DNA of 5,566 nt, from contig JAHEEH010000158.1 of assembly GCA_024640835.1 (NCBI GenBank), forward strand, positions 1 to 5,566, in the 5' to 3' direction. Below the pieces are notes generated by a model. The model did no database searches, had not been told where the DNA came from, and worked only from the letters and a program-made list of their open reading frames with translations. This DNA is from Bacteroidota bacterium (GTDB taxonomy: Bacteria > Bacteroidota > Rhodothermia > Rhodothermales > UBA10348). This document shows positions 1-5,566 of this stretch, piece after piece. Each line of letters starts with the position of its first letter. Positions within the stretch are counted from its first letter, which is position 1. Position numbers and translations under genes: made by a program.

Positions 1-987
1 ACCGATCTCCGGATCCGTCCCGGGCATCTCGCCCACGACGTTGTATTCCATCGGGTCCTCGTCGTAGTACTCGGCGGCCAGTTCGAAATCGAGCGTCACG
101 TCGTACCCACCCTTCACCAGACGGTGGATCCGATTGTAGTGCTCGATGGCCAGCGTGAACTGGGGAATGACCTCGGGCTTGTCCATCGAATAGGCGCTGA
201 CACGGCCGCCGAACGGCGGTGCATCGGGCGGGGTTGGCACGGACGCCGCGGAAACGAACAGGGTGCCGTACTCGCCGCGGCTGGAGCCGTCGATGAGCGC
301 GGCCGGTCCGGCGGCGAAGATCGCTGACTGCACGGCGCGCTGACGGCGGAACCGCTCCATCATCTCGGGGCCATAGCGGCGCCCGCCCCCCTCCTCCGGA
401 TTCGGATCCGGGGTCCAGTTGGCCATCTCGAGGAGGGCCGAGTCGTCGTACCGCGTGGCGATGGGATCGAACGGCTCGTCGACCGGGCGCTCGTCTCCGA
501 GCAGCACGACGTTGCCACGGATCTGGTCGGCCATGGCCTCGACATCCTCGGGCGTCTCGGCGTTCACGATCACGACCCGGGCGGTCTGCTTCCCGTTGGT
601 GGGTCCGGACCAGGCCTTCGGGAAGGCGAGGACGGGGAAGGAGAATGCCTCACCGCGGGCGAACATGCTGAATCCGTTCAGTGTCCATCCACGCCCGAAC
701 GGTCCCCAGGGCTCGAGGGCCACGTTGACGAGCCCGAGGCCGCGCATCTCGTCGGCCGCCCACTCGCACGCCTGGTCCAGCTCGCGCGAGCCGGTCAGGC
801 GGGATCCATAGACGTCGTTCATCACCTGGAGCGTGCCCTCGAGCCGGCTCAGCTCCATGCCGTGCTTTCGAATGGCCGCGACCGCGGCCTCGTCCACGGG
901 CTCGCCGACGGTCTGGGCAAAGGAGGAGAGCGTGAGTGCCGCAAGGAAGAGGGCTACAAGGCCCGTGCGGAGGATGGAGGAGCGCAT
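1..987 (-). CDS. M28-family zinc aminopeptidase, secreted, N-terminal part (runs off the left edge)
   Basis: The frame is open from an ATG at 987 down to base 1 (329 codons, no stop), so only the N-terminal part is present. Residues 1-24 form a signal peptide: basic start (MRSSILRTG), hydrophobic core, and a likely cut at SFA|Q. Residues 56-101 match the N-terminal region of secreted M28 peptidases (NDVYGSRLTGS at 57-67, EPWGPFGRGW at 92-101), followed by FPKAW at 122-126. Residues about 130-245 look like a protease-associated (PA) insert, with IRGNVVLLGD at 156-165. At 314-329 the chain re-enters the peptidase fold with EYNVVGEMPGTDPEIG. In this family the His/Asp zinc ligands follow within tens of residues, so they lie outside the window and activity cannot be judged. 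Family knowledge predicts removal of N-terminal amino acids from peptides in the periplasm or outside the cell, using two zinc ions. The start is chosen for the signal peptide; no Shine-Dalgarno sequence precedes it. The gene is divergent from the propeller gene. The family call is firm; the substrate is unknown. Confidence 0.9.
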   Translation of the reverse strand, partial: MRSSILRTGLVALFLAALTLSSFAQTVGEPVDEAAVAAIRKHGMELSRLEGTLQVMNDVYGSRLTGSRELDQACEWAADEMRGLGLVNVALEPWGPFGRGWTLNGFSMFARGEAFSFPVLAFPKAWSGPTNGKQTARVVIVNAETPEDVEAMADQIRGNVVLLGDERPVDEPFDPIATRYDDSALLEMANWTPDPNPEEGGGRRYGPEMMERFRRQRAVQSAIFAAGPAALIDGSSRGEYGTLFVSAASVPTPPDAPPFGGRVSAYSMDKPEVIPQFTLAIEHYNRIHRLVKGGYDVTLDFELAAEYYDEDPMEYNVVGEMPGTDPEIG

Positions 988-1026
988 GGCAGGAGTGTTC
1001 TCTGGTTCGATGCAGGTCGGAACAGG

Positions 1027-1055
1027 ATTATACCGATCCCGAGCGGAGGTCTCAG
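1027..1055 (-). promoter_or_regulatory. Putative sigma70-like promoter for the M28 peptidase gene
   Basis: On the minus strand a perfect TATAAT lies at 1032-1027. It is preceded by CTGAGA at 1055-1050 (4 of 6 matches to TTGACA) with an ideal 17-base spacer. Transcription would start near 1020, leaving a leader of about 33 bases before the ATG at 987. It sits in the 188-base divergent region 988-1175. I saw no comparably good promoter on the plus strand there: TAGGAT at 1077-1082 has no -35 partner. The call rests on motif match only. If the host is a Bacteroidota, its main sigma factor usually prefers TAnnTTTG, which weakens the prediction. Confidence 0.45.
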
Positions 1056-1175
1056 CCCCCAGGTATGTCAATTCTGTAGGATTCGGGACGGCAGCGAGCT
1101 TGTGGGGCAATCCCCTGCAGAGGCGGAACCCATGGGGTGGCGACCGTAGATTCCGCGCGACCAACGCATCGAGCC

Positions 1176-2573
1176 ATGTCCAGATCTCTCCTCTACCTGT
1201 TGTTCGCGCTCGCCTGTCATCCCGCATTCGGGCAGGACACGCCCCGCATGACGTCCGACGTGAAGGCCACCTCGACGGAGGTCCGAAGCGAGGCCGCAAC
1301 CACTCGTGACGCACTCCGAAGGGCCTCCGTGGTCGCGAACGTACCGTTCCGCAACGTGGGCCCGACCATCATGAGCGGCCGCGTGGCCGATCTGGACGTT
1401 CGACCGGACGACCCGACCCATTTCTTCGTGGCCTATGCGTCGGGTGGTCTCTGGAAGACGGAGAACAACGGCGTCTCTTTCGAGCCCCTCTTCGACCGCG
1501 AATCCGTCATGACCATCGGCGACGTCGCGATCGACTGGGAGCGCGACATCATCTGGGTGGGGACCGGGGAGAAGAACTCGAGCAGAAGCTCCTATGCGGG
1601 CGACGGTCTCTATCGAAGCACGGATGGTGGGGTCACCTGGCAGCACAGGGGGCTCGCCGCGACGCAGCACACCGGGCGCATCGTCCTGCACCCGGACAAC
1701 CCCGACGTGGTGTGGGTGGCGGCCGTTGGCCGATTGTACGGTCCGTCCGCCGAGCGCGGTATCTTCAAGACCACCGACGGCGGAGTGTCGTGGCGCAAGG
1801 TCCTGTACGTGGACGACAACACGGGGGGGATCGACCTCGTTGCGGATCCCGGAAACCCGGACGTGCTGTATGCCGCCATGTGGCATCGCGAGCGCAGGTC
1901 CTGGAACTTCGTGGAATCCGGGGCGGGTTCCGGGATCTTCAAGTCGAGCGACGGCGGTGAGTCGTGGGCTCGCATGACGGTCGAGGGCAGCGGATTCCCG
2001 ACCGGTGAAGGGGTTGGACGGATCGGTCTCGACATCTGGCCCGGCAATTCCTCGGTGATCGTGGCGATCGTGGACAACCAGTTCCGACAGCCTCCGGACG
2101 AGGACGAGGAGGAGGAAGGCCTCACCCGCGATGCCCTTCGCGGGATGAGCGCCGACCAGTTCGAGGCGCTTGCGGACTCGCTGGTGGAAACCTACCTGCG
2201 CGACAACGGCTTTCCGGAGAAATACGATGTCGAGACGGTCCGGGAGATGGTCCGGGACGGTCGGATCGAGCCGATCGCGCTGGTCGAGTTTCTCGAAGAC
2301 GCGGATACCCAGCTCTATGACACGGACGTCATCGGGGCGGAGGTCTACCGGTCGGATGACGCGGGGAGGACATGGCGGAGGACCCACGACGAGCTCATCG
2401 ACGGGCTCTACAACACGTATGGCTACTATTTCGGGGAGATCCGCGTCGCCCCGGACACGCCCGACCGTCTGTACATCCTCGGCGTCCCGATCCTGCGGTC
2501 CTCGACGGAGGCGCCACCTGGGCCAGCATCGACGCGGCCAACATGCACGGCGACCACCAGGCCCTCTGGGTGA
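1176..2573 (+). CDS. VPS10/sortilin-like Asp-box beta-propeller protein, 5' part of a frameshifted gene
   Basis: This is the N-terminal half of a secreted propeller protein. I chose the ATG at 1176 over a GTG at 1137 because it begins a signal peptide (MSRSLLYLLFALACHPAFGQ, likely cut AFG|Q). C14 makes a lipoprotein conceivable, but the residues before it fit a lipobox poorly. From residue about 45 on, Asp-box hairpins (S-x-D-x-G-x-T-W type) recur: degenerate at 95-102, then STDGGVTW 148-155, TTDGGVSW 199-206, SSDGGESW 257-264 and SDDAGRTW 393-400. Between blades, residues about 306-388 form an insert with a run of acidic residues followed by predicted helices, a known feature of this family in Bacteroidota. 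A sixth Asp box begins at 442, but the frame breaks inside it. After residue 443 the reading is nonsense (Pro/Thr/Arg-rich) up to the TGA at 2571-2573. Proteins annotated as VPS10-domain, sialidase-like or BNR glycosyl hydrolase share this fold. The catalytic or binding role is unproven, and no sialidase active site is evident. Confidence 0.85.
   Translation: MSRSLLYLLFALACHPAFGQDTPRMTSDVKATSTEVRSEAATTRDALRRASVVANVPFRNVGPTIMSGRVADLDVRPDDPTHFFVAYASGGLWKTENNGVSFEPLFDRESVMTIGDVAIDWERDIIWVGTGEKNSSRSSYAGDGLYRSTDGGVTWQHRGLAATQHTGRIVLHPDNPDVVWVAAVGRLYGPSAERGIFKTTDGGVSWRKVLYVDDNTGGIDLVADPGNPDVLYAAMWHRERRSWNFVESGAGSGIFKSSDGGESWARMTVEGSGFPTGEGVGRIGLDIWPGNSSVIVAIVDNQFRQPPDEDEEEEGLTRDALRGMSADQFEALADSLVETYLRDNGFPEKYDVETVREMVRDGRIEPIALVEFLEDADTQLYDTDVIGAEVYRSDDAGRTWRRTHDELIDGLYNTYGYYFGEIRVAPDTPDRLYILGVPILRSSTEAPPGPASTRPTCTATTRPSG
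2499..2512 (+). other. Frameshift junction in the propeller gene (apparent one-base deletion)
   Basis: Upstream frame reads I-L-R-S-S (2490-2504), then loses the motif. The -1 frame starting at G2504 reads D-G-G-A-T-W. One extra G after TCG at 2502-2504 would give TCG GAC GGA and the full Asp box RSSDGGATW, matching the other ten copies in the protein. The two frames therefore meet exactly at this point. No slippery heptamer of the X XXY YYZ type spans the site, so programmed -1 frameshifting is not supported. A sequencing or assembly error in a short GG run, or a recent inactivating mutation, are the two plausible explanations. Confidence 0.85.
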
Positions 2574-4039
2574 ATCCTGCCCGGCTCGGGCACCTGGTGG
2601 CGGGCAACGACGGAGGAGTGAACATCTCCTGGGACGACGGGGCGACCTGGTTCAAGGCCAATACGCCCGCCGTCGGGCAGTTCTACGCCATCCAGCTGGA
2701 CGAGGCCGAGCCGTACAACGTGTACGGCGGCCTGCAGGACAACGGGGTCTGGATGGGGCCGAGTTCGTACGAGGCGTCGTACGACTGGTACGACGGCGGG
2801 CGCTATCCGTACGACCGGATCAACGGGGGCGACGGCATGCAGGTGGAGGTGGATACGCGCACCAACGATGTCGTCTACTCGGGATCACAGTTCGGATTCT
2901 ACGCGCGCCTTGACCGGTCGACGGGCAAACGAACGTCCATTCGCCCCCAGCACGACCTCGGCGAGCGGCCGCTGCGGTTCAACTGGCAGTCCCCCATCCA
3001 CCTGTCCCGGCACAACCAGGACATCCTCTACTTCGGGGCCAACAGGCTGTACCGGTCGATGGACCGCGGCGAGACGATGGAGCCGATCTCGGACGACCTG
3101 ACGAAGGGAGGGCGCGCCGGCGACGTCCCGTACGGTACGCTGACGACGATCGACGAGTCGCCACTCCGATTCGGCCTGCTGTACGTCGGATCGGACGACG
3201 GGCTCGTGCACGTCTCCCGCGACGGTGGATTCAACTGGGAGCGCATCTCGGACAAGCTGCCGCAGGACCTGTGGGTCAGCCGCGTCGAGGCCTCCCGGCA
3301 TTCCGAGGGACGGGTCTACGTGTCGCTGAACGGATACCGGTGGGACCATTTCAAGCCCTACCTCTTCCGGTCCGACGACTACGGCAGGAACTGGACCCGG
3401 ATCGATGCGGGACTGCCCGAGGAGCCCGTGAACGTGGTTACCGAGGATCCGACCGACGAAAACATCCTGTACGTGGGGACCGATCACGCCGTGTATCTGA
3501 CGCTGGACCGGGGGCGGACCTGGATGGCGATGGACGGGGGGATGCCGTCGGTTCCGGTGCACGACATCAAGGTGCAGGAACGGGAGCGTGACCTGGTGGT
3601 GGGCACGCACGGCCGGAGCATCTGGATCGCCGACCTCGAACTCATCGAACAACTGACTCCCGAAATGGTCGAGCGCCCCGTGCACGCCTTCGACATCGAC
3701 CCGGTGACGTGGAGCGAGCGCTGGGGCGCGAAGGGGGCGTCGTGGAGGGATGCCTACGGTCCATCCGTCGATCTGGCCTTCTGGTCCGGGTCCGGGGGAT
3801 CGGCCGGAATCCGCATCCTCGACCGGGACGGGAATGTGCTGGCGGAGCTCCCGCATGAGGCGGCCCGGGGCCTCAACTTCGTCGAGTACGATCTCTCCGT
3901 CGCGGCGGATTCGCTGGTCAAGCCGGCCGATGACGGGAAGACGTACCTCAAGCCGGGCACGTACACGGTCCGGATCACGATCGGAGAGCACTCGTCGGAC
4001 GCCGAACTGGCCGTCGAGGAGCGACGCCGGGGACGCTGA
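2504..4039 (+). CDS. VPS10/sortilin-like Asp-box beta-propeller protein, 3' part of the same frameshifted gene
   Basis: This is the remainder of the gene that begins at 1176, now in the -1 frame. The numbering below assumes one restored base, giving about 954 residues in total. The frame resumes the broken Asp box as DGGATW (444-449). It continues with the family's conserved HGDHQALWVNP (458-468), the Asp box SWDDGATW (485-492) and GGLQDNGVW (518-526). More Asp boxes follow: SMDRGETM 628-635, SRDGGFNW 681-688, SDDYGRNW 733-740 and TLDRGRTW 776-783. The propeller closes with GTHGRSIWI (810-818). Residues about 870-945 form a C-terminal beta-sandwich resembling the FlgD/Ig-like domains that end many such secreted proteins (RILDRDGNVLAEL, LKPGTYTVRI). 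An in-frame ATG at 2372 exists, but 2372-2503 encodes Arg/His-rich sequence that parallels the real 5' frame, so it is not protein from this gene. ATG 2543 is the first plausible internal start. The half alone lacks a signal peptide and would not form a complete propeller. Confidence 0.85.
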   Translation, partial: DGGATWASIDAANMHGDHQALWVNPARLGHLVAGNDGGVNISWDDGATWFKANTPAVGQFYAIQLDEAEPYNVYGGLQDNGVWMGPSSYEASYDWYDGGRYPYDRINGGDGMQVEVDTRTNDVVYSGSQFGFYARLDRSTGKRTSIRPQHDLGERPLRFNWQSPIHLSRHNQDILYFGANRLYRSMDRGETMEPISDDLTKGGRAGDVPYGTLTTIDESPLRFGLLYVGSDDGLVHVSRDGGFNWERISDKLPQDLWVSRVEASRHSEGRVYVSLNGYRWDHFKPYLFRSDDYGRNWTRIDAGLPEEPVNVVTEDPTDENILYVGTDHAVYLTLDRGRTWMAMDGGMPSVPVHDIKVQERERDLVVGTHGRSIWIADLELIEQLTPEMVERPVHAFDIDPVTWSERWGAKGASWRDAYGPSVDLAFWSGSGGSAGIRILDRDGNVLAELPHEAARGLNFVEYDLSVAADSLVKPADDGKTYLKPGTYTVRITIGEHSSDAELAVEERRRGR

Positions 4040-4045
4040 GACCCG

Positions 4046-5296
4046 TCAGGGCGCGACGGCTACGGCGGGGCCGATCCGGGCATCCGGGGCGGCGAAATGC
4101 CGCTCCCACAGGTCCCGGGTCTCGGAGAATGCCGGAAACTCGGACTCGGGAAGCGGTTCGACCGACGGGAAGTCTTCGCGGAGCGGGTCGACCTGGCTCC
4201 CGTTCTTCCAGAACCGGTAGCAGACGTGGTTCCCGGTGGCGAGGCCGGTCGAGCCGACGAAACCGATCACCTGGCCCTGCGCGACGGCAACCCCAGGACG
4301 CATTCCCGAGGCGATGCGGGACATGTGCAGGTAGGCTGTCGTGTAGGTGCCGTTGTGGCGGATCTTCACGTACCGGCCGTTCCCGCCGGTGTACGACGCC
4401 TCGGCCACGACTCCGTCGCCCGTCGCCCGGATCGGCGTTCCGTAGGGTGCCGCGTAGTCCGTCCCGAGATGCGCCTTGTATCGTTTCTGGACCGGATGGA
4501 ATCGCCTGGGATTGTAGCGCGAGCTGATGCGGGAGTACTCGACGGGAGCGGCGAGGAACGCCTTGCGGAGGCTGTTGCCTTCCTCGTCGAAATACTCCGA
4601 CCCCGATTCGCGTTCGTAGAGATAGGCCTTGAACAGGCGGCCGCCATGATGGAAATGGGCGGACAGCACTCGCCCGATGCCGATGGACTGCTGTTCCACG
4701 AATCGTTCCTCGAACGCGACCGTGTACGCGTCCCCCTTCTGCAGCCTGTAGAAGTCGATTTCCCACGCGTAGACCTCGGCCAGGCGGCCCGCGAGAAGAG
4801 CGTTCACGCCCTGGTCGGTCAGGGATTCGTACAGGCTGCCGTCCACGGTGCCGGACACCGTTCTCACGACCGTCTGGACCGGGCGGGTGCCCCGGCGGAC
4901 GGAGACGCTGTCCCGCAGGTCGAACACCACGTAGGAGACGGCGTCCTCCTCGTAGACCGCGAGACGGGCGGTCTGGAGCGAGTCGTCGGCATGGTACACC
5001 ACGAGTTCCCGACCGGGTCGGATCCGGCGGACATCGAAGACGGGCCGGGCCTCGGCCGCGAGCAGCGTGATGTCCTCCGCCGAGACGTTGAACGGCGCGA
5101 GGAGATCGGAAAGGGTCTCGTTCCTGCGCACGGTTCGCCGCACGGTCTCGTAGACGCCGGACACGATGCCGAAGGCATCCTGCGACTGGAAGGTGGCGCC
5201 GTCCGGCGGAGGCGGAGCCTCGGGGCCTGCGCGAAGCGATACCGCGACCAGCACGACGGTCGCGGTACTCACGAGGGCCGCAACGAGCTTACGCAT
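4046..5296 (-). CDS. M23-family peptidoglycan DD-metallopeptidase (MepM/Csd3-like)
   Basis: A 416-residue zinc peptidase predicted to cut peptide cross-links in peptidoglycan in the periplasm. With ATG 5296 the protein opens with MRKLVAALVSTATVVLVAVSL, a signal anchor or signal peptide, then a Pro-rich linker (PEAPPPP). Residues about 45-265 resemble the OapA/LysM-like and second N-terminal domains of the MepM/Csd3 type (RRNETLSDLLAPFNVS, IRPGRELVVYH, WEIDFYRLQKGDAYTV). The M23 domain spans about 266-370: SRYNPRRFHPVQKRYKAHLG leads into H276-x3-D280, then YLHM with H324, GQVIGFVGSTGLATGN, and H357-V-C359. In LytM-type enzymes the third metal ligand is the second His of an HxH motif; here that position is Cys359. 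I recall HVC as usual in Bacteroidota homologues, so the enzyme is probably active. A longer start, GTG 5356, overlaps the upstream TPR stop but would put 20 unlikely residues before the signal segment. Its stop lies 6 bases from the convergent propeller gene's stop. Confidence 0.9.
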   Translation of the reverse strand: MRKLVAALVSTATVVLVAVSLRAGPEAPPPPDGATFQSQDAFGIVSGVYETVRRTVRRNETLSDLLAPFNVSAEDITLLAAEARPVFDVRRIRPGRELVVYHADDSLQTARLAVYEEDAVSYVVFDLRDSVSVRRGTRPVQTVVRTVSGTVDGSLYESLTDQGVNALLAGRLAEVYAWEIDFYRLQKGDAYTVAFEERFVEQQSIGIGRVLSAHFHHGGRLFKAYLYERESGSEYFDEEGNSLRKAFLAAPVEYSRISSRYNPRRFHPVQKRYKAHLGTDYAAPYGTPIRATGDGVVAEASYTGGNGRYVKIRHNGTYTTAYLHMSRIASGMRPGVAVAQGQVIGFVGSTGLATGNHVCYRFWKNGSQVDPLREDFPSVEPLPESEFPAFSETRDLWERHFAAPDARIGPAVAVAP

Positions 5297-5352
5297 GCGC
5301 TGCAAGGGGTCGGTTTTGATGAAGTTAGGGACTGGCCGCCTGGATTGCCCGC

Positions 5353-5566
5353 TCACCGGCCTCCAGGGCCGAGCAGGTCGAGGGCGCGCTGGGCCCGCAC
5401 CTCGTCCGGGAACCGGGCCAGCAGGCGTCGAAGCGTGGTTTCGGCGCCCACGGTGTCGCCGCTCACGATCTGTGCCTGCGCGAGCTTCAGGTGCAGGTCC
5501 CGGTTCGTCGGGTCCAGTTTCACCGCGCGCTCGTAGGACGGAATCGCGCCGGAGGGGCGACGCATA
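5353..5566 (-). CDS. TPR-repeat protein, C-terminal fragment (runs off the right edge)
   Basis: The frame is open from the right edge to a TGA at 5355-5353, giving about 70 residues of a C terminus. It reads as tetratricopeptide repeats: GAIPSYERAVKLDPTNRDLH shows the typical A-x3-Y-x2-A-x2-L-x-P pattern of a TPR second helix. LKLAQAQIVSGDTVGAETTLRRLLARFPDEVRAQRAL follows as a further helix pair. The ATG at 5565 is internal, since the repeat clearly begins further upstream. TPRs mediate protein-protein contacts; the specific role cannot be told from this piece. The stop TGA overlaps an in-frame GTG of the M23 gene (GTGA), and 56 bases separate it from the preferred M23 start. With no terminator visible between them, the two genes are probably co-transcribed. 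Confidence 0.8.
   Translation of the reverse strand, partial: MRRPSGAIPSYERAVKLDPTNRDLHLKLAQAQIVSGDTVGAETTLRRLLARFPDEVRAQRALDLLGPGGR

Noticed and set aside
1104..1115. Short palindrome GGGGCAATCCCC in the divergent intergenic region as an operator
   Set aside because: A 4-base stem is expected by chance in GC-rich DNA, and no second copy was seen nearby.
1068..2387. A 439-codon minus-strand open frame opposite the propeller gene, and a similar one at 2885-3991
   Set aside because: Both mirror the codon structure of the propeller gene and are His/Arg/Pro/Val-rich with no signal peptide, domain or start context. They are antisense shadows.
2372..2503. The first 44 codons of the 3' open frame as a genuine N terminus
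   Set aside because: This stretch overlaps conserved propeller sequence read in the other frame (YNTYGYYFGEIRVAPDTPDRLYILGVP), while its own translation is Arg/His-rich and unlike the family.
2495..2510. Programmed -1 ribosomal frameshift joining the two halves of the propeller gene
   Set aside because: The shift direction would fit, but there is no X XXY YYZ slippery heptamer, and the join falls in the middle of a structural motif that a single restored base repairs perfectly.
2765..2784. Two TCGTACGA palindromes 12 bases apart
   Set aside because: They lie inside the propeller coding sequence and arise from repeated Tyr-Glu/Tyr-Asp codons in a Tyr-rich loop (SYEASYDWYDGG).
4070..4093. GC-rich inverted repeat as a terminator for the propeller gene
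   Set aside because: The stem is interrupted by an internal mismatch, there is no T run after it, and it lies within the C-terminal codons of the M23 gene.
5320..5327. TAACTTCA on the minus strand as a Bacteroidota-type TAnnTTTG promoter for the M23 gene
   Set aside because: It matches the consensus only in part, lies just 24 bases before the preferred ATG, and has no TTG element at the expected upstream distance.
4097..5536. A 479-codon plus-strand open frame opposite the M23 gene
   Set aside because: It is a complementary-strand shadow produced by high GC content. It has no recognisable domain, is rich in Arg/Gly/Asp/Val, and covers both the M23 gene and the TPR fragment, which have clear family motifs.

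Overview
This high-GC bacterial window holds three recognisable genes plus a fragment of a fourth. None belongs to a mobile element, CRISPR array or RNA gene. Two long-ORF families point to a Bacteroidota-type lineage, possibly a high-GC relative such as the Rhodothermota/Balneolota. One is a VPS10/sortilin-like Asp-box propeller protein with the acidic helical insert I associate with that lineage. The other is an M23 peptidase ending its metal site in His-Val-Cys. None of the three visible gene starts has a convincing Shine-Dalgarno sequence, which fits Bacteroidota. Gemmatimonadota also carry large sets of such secreted proteins and remain an alternative. The taxonomic call is an inference.

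Layout: (1) Positions 987 to 1, minus strand: N-terminal 329 residues of a secreted M28-type zinc aminopeptidase, cut by the window edge just before the catalytic metal-binding motifs. (2) Positions 988-1175: a 188-base divergent intergenic region with one good sigma70-like promoter facing the peptidase. (3) Positions 1176-4039, plus strand: a secreted VPS10/sortilin-like beta-propeller protein broken into two reading frames by an apparent one-base loss near position 2504. Adding one base restores a continuous protein of about 954 residues. (4) A 6-base gap separates it from the convergent gene. (5) Positions 5296 to 4046, minus strand: an M23 peptidoglycan endopeptidase with a membrane-anchor or signal segment and a MepM/Csd3-like N-terminal region. 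(6) Positions 5566 to 5353, minus strand: the C-terminal end of a TPR-repeat protein, directly upstream of the M23 gene and probably in the same transcript.

Functionally, all three main products are predicted to be exported. The M28 peptidase and the propeller protein face apart from a shared control region and may serve extracellular or periplasmic protein and peptide handling. The M23 enzyme acts on cell-wall peptidoglycan. I found no evidence for a new multi-gene system. The points most worth a second look are the frameshift in the propeller gene and the His-to-Cys replacement at a metal-ligand position of the M23 enzyme.
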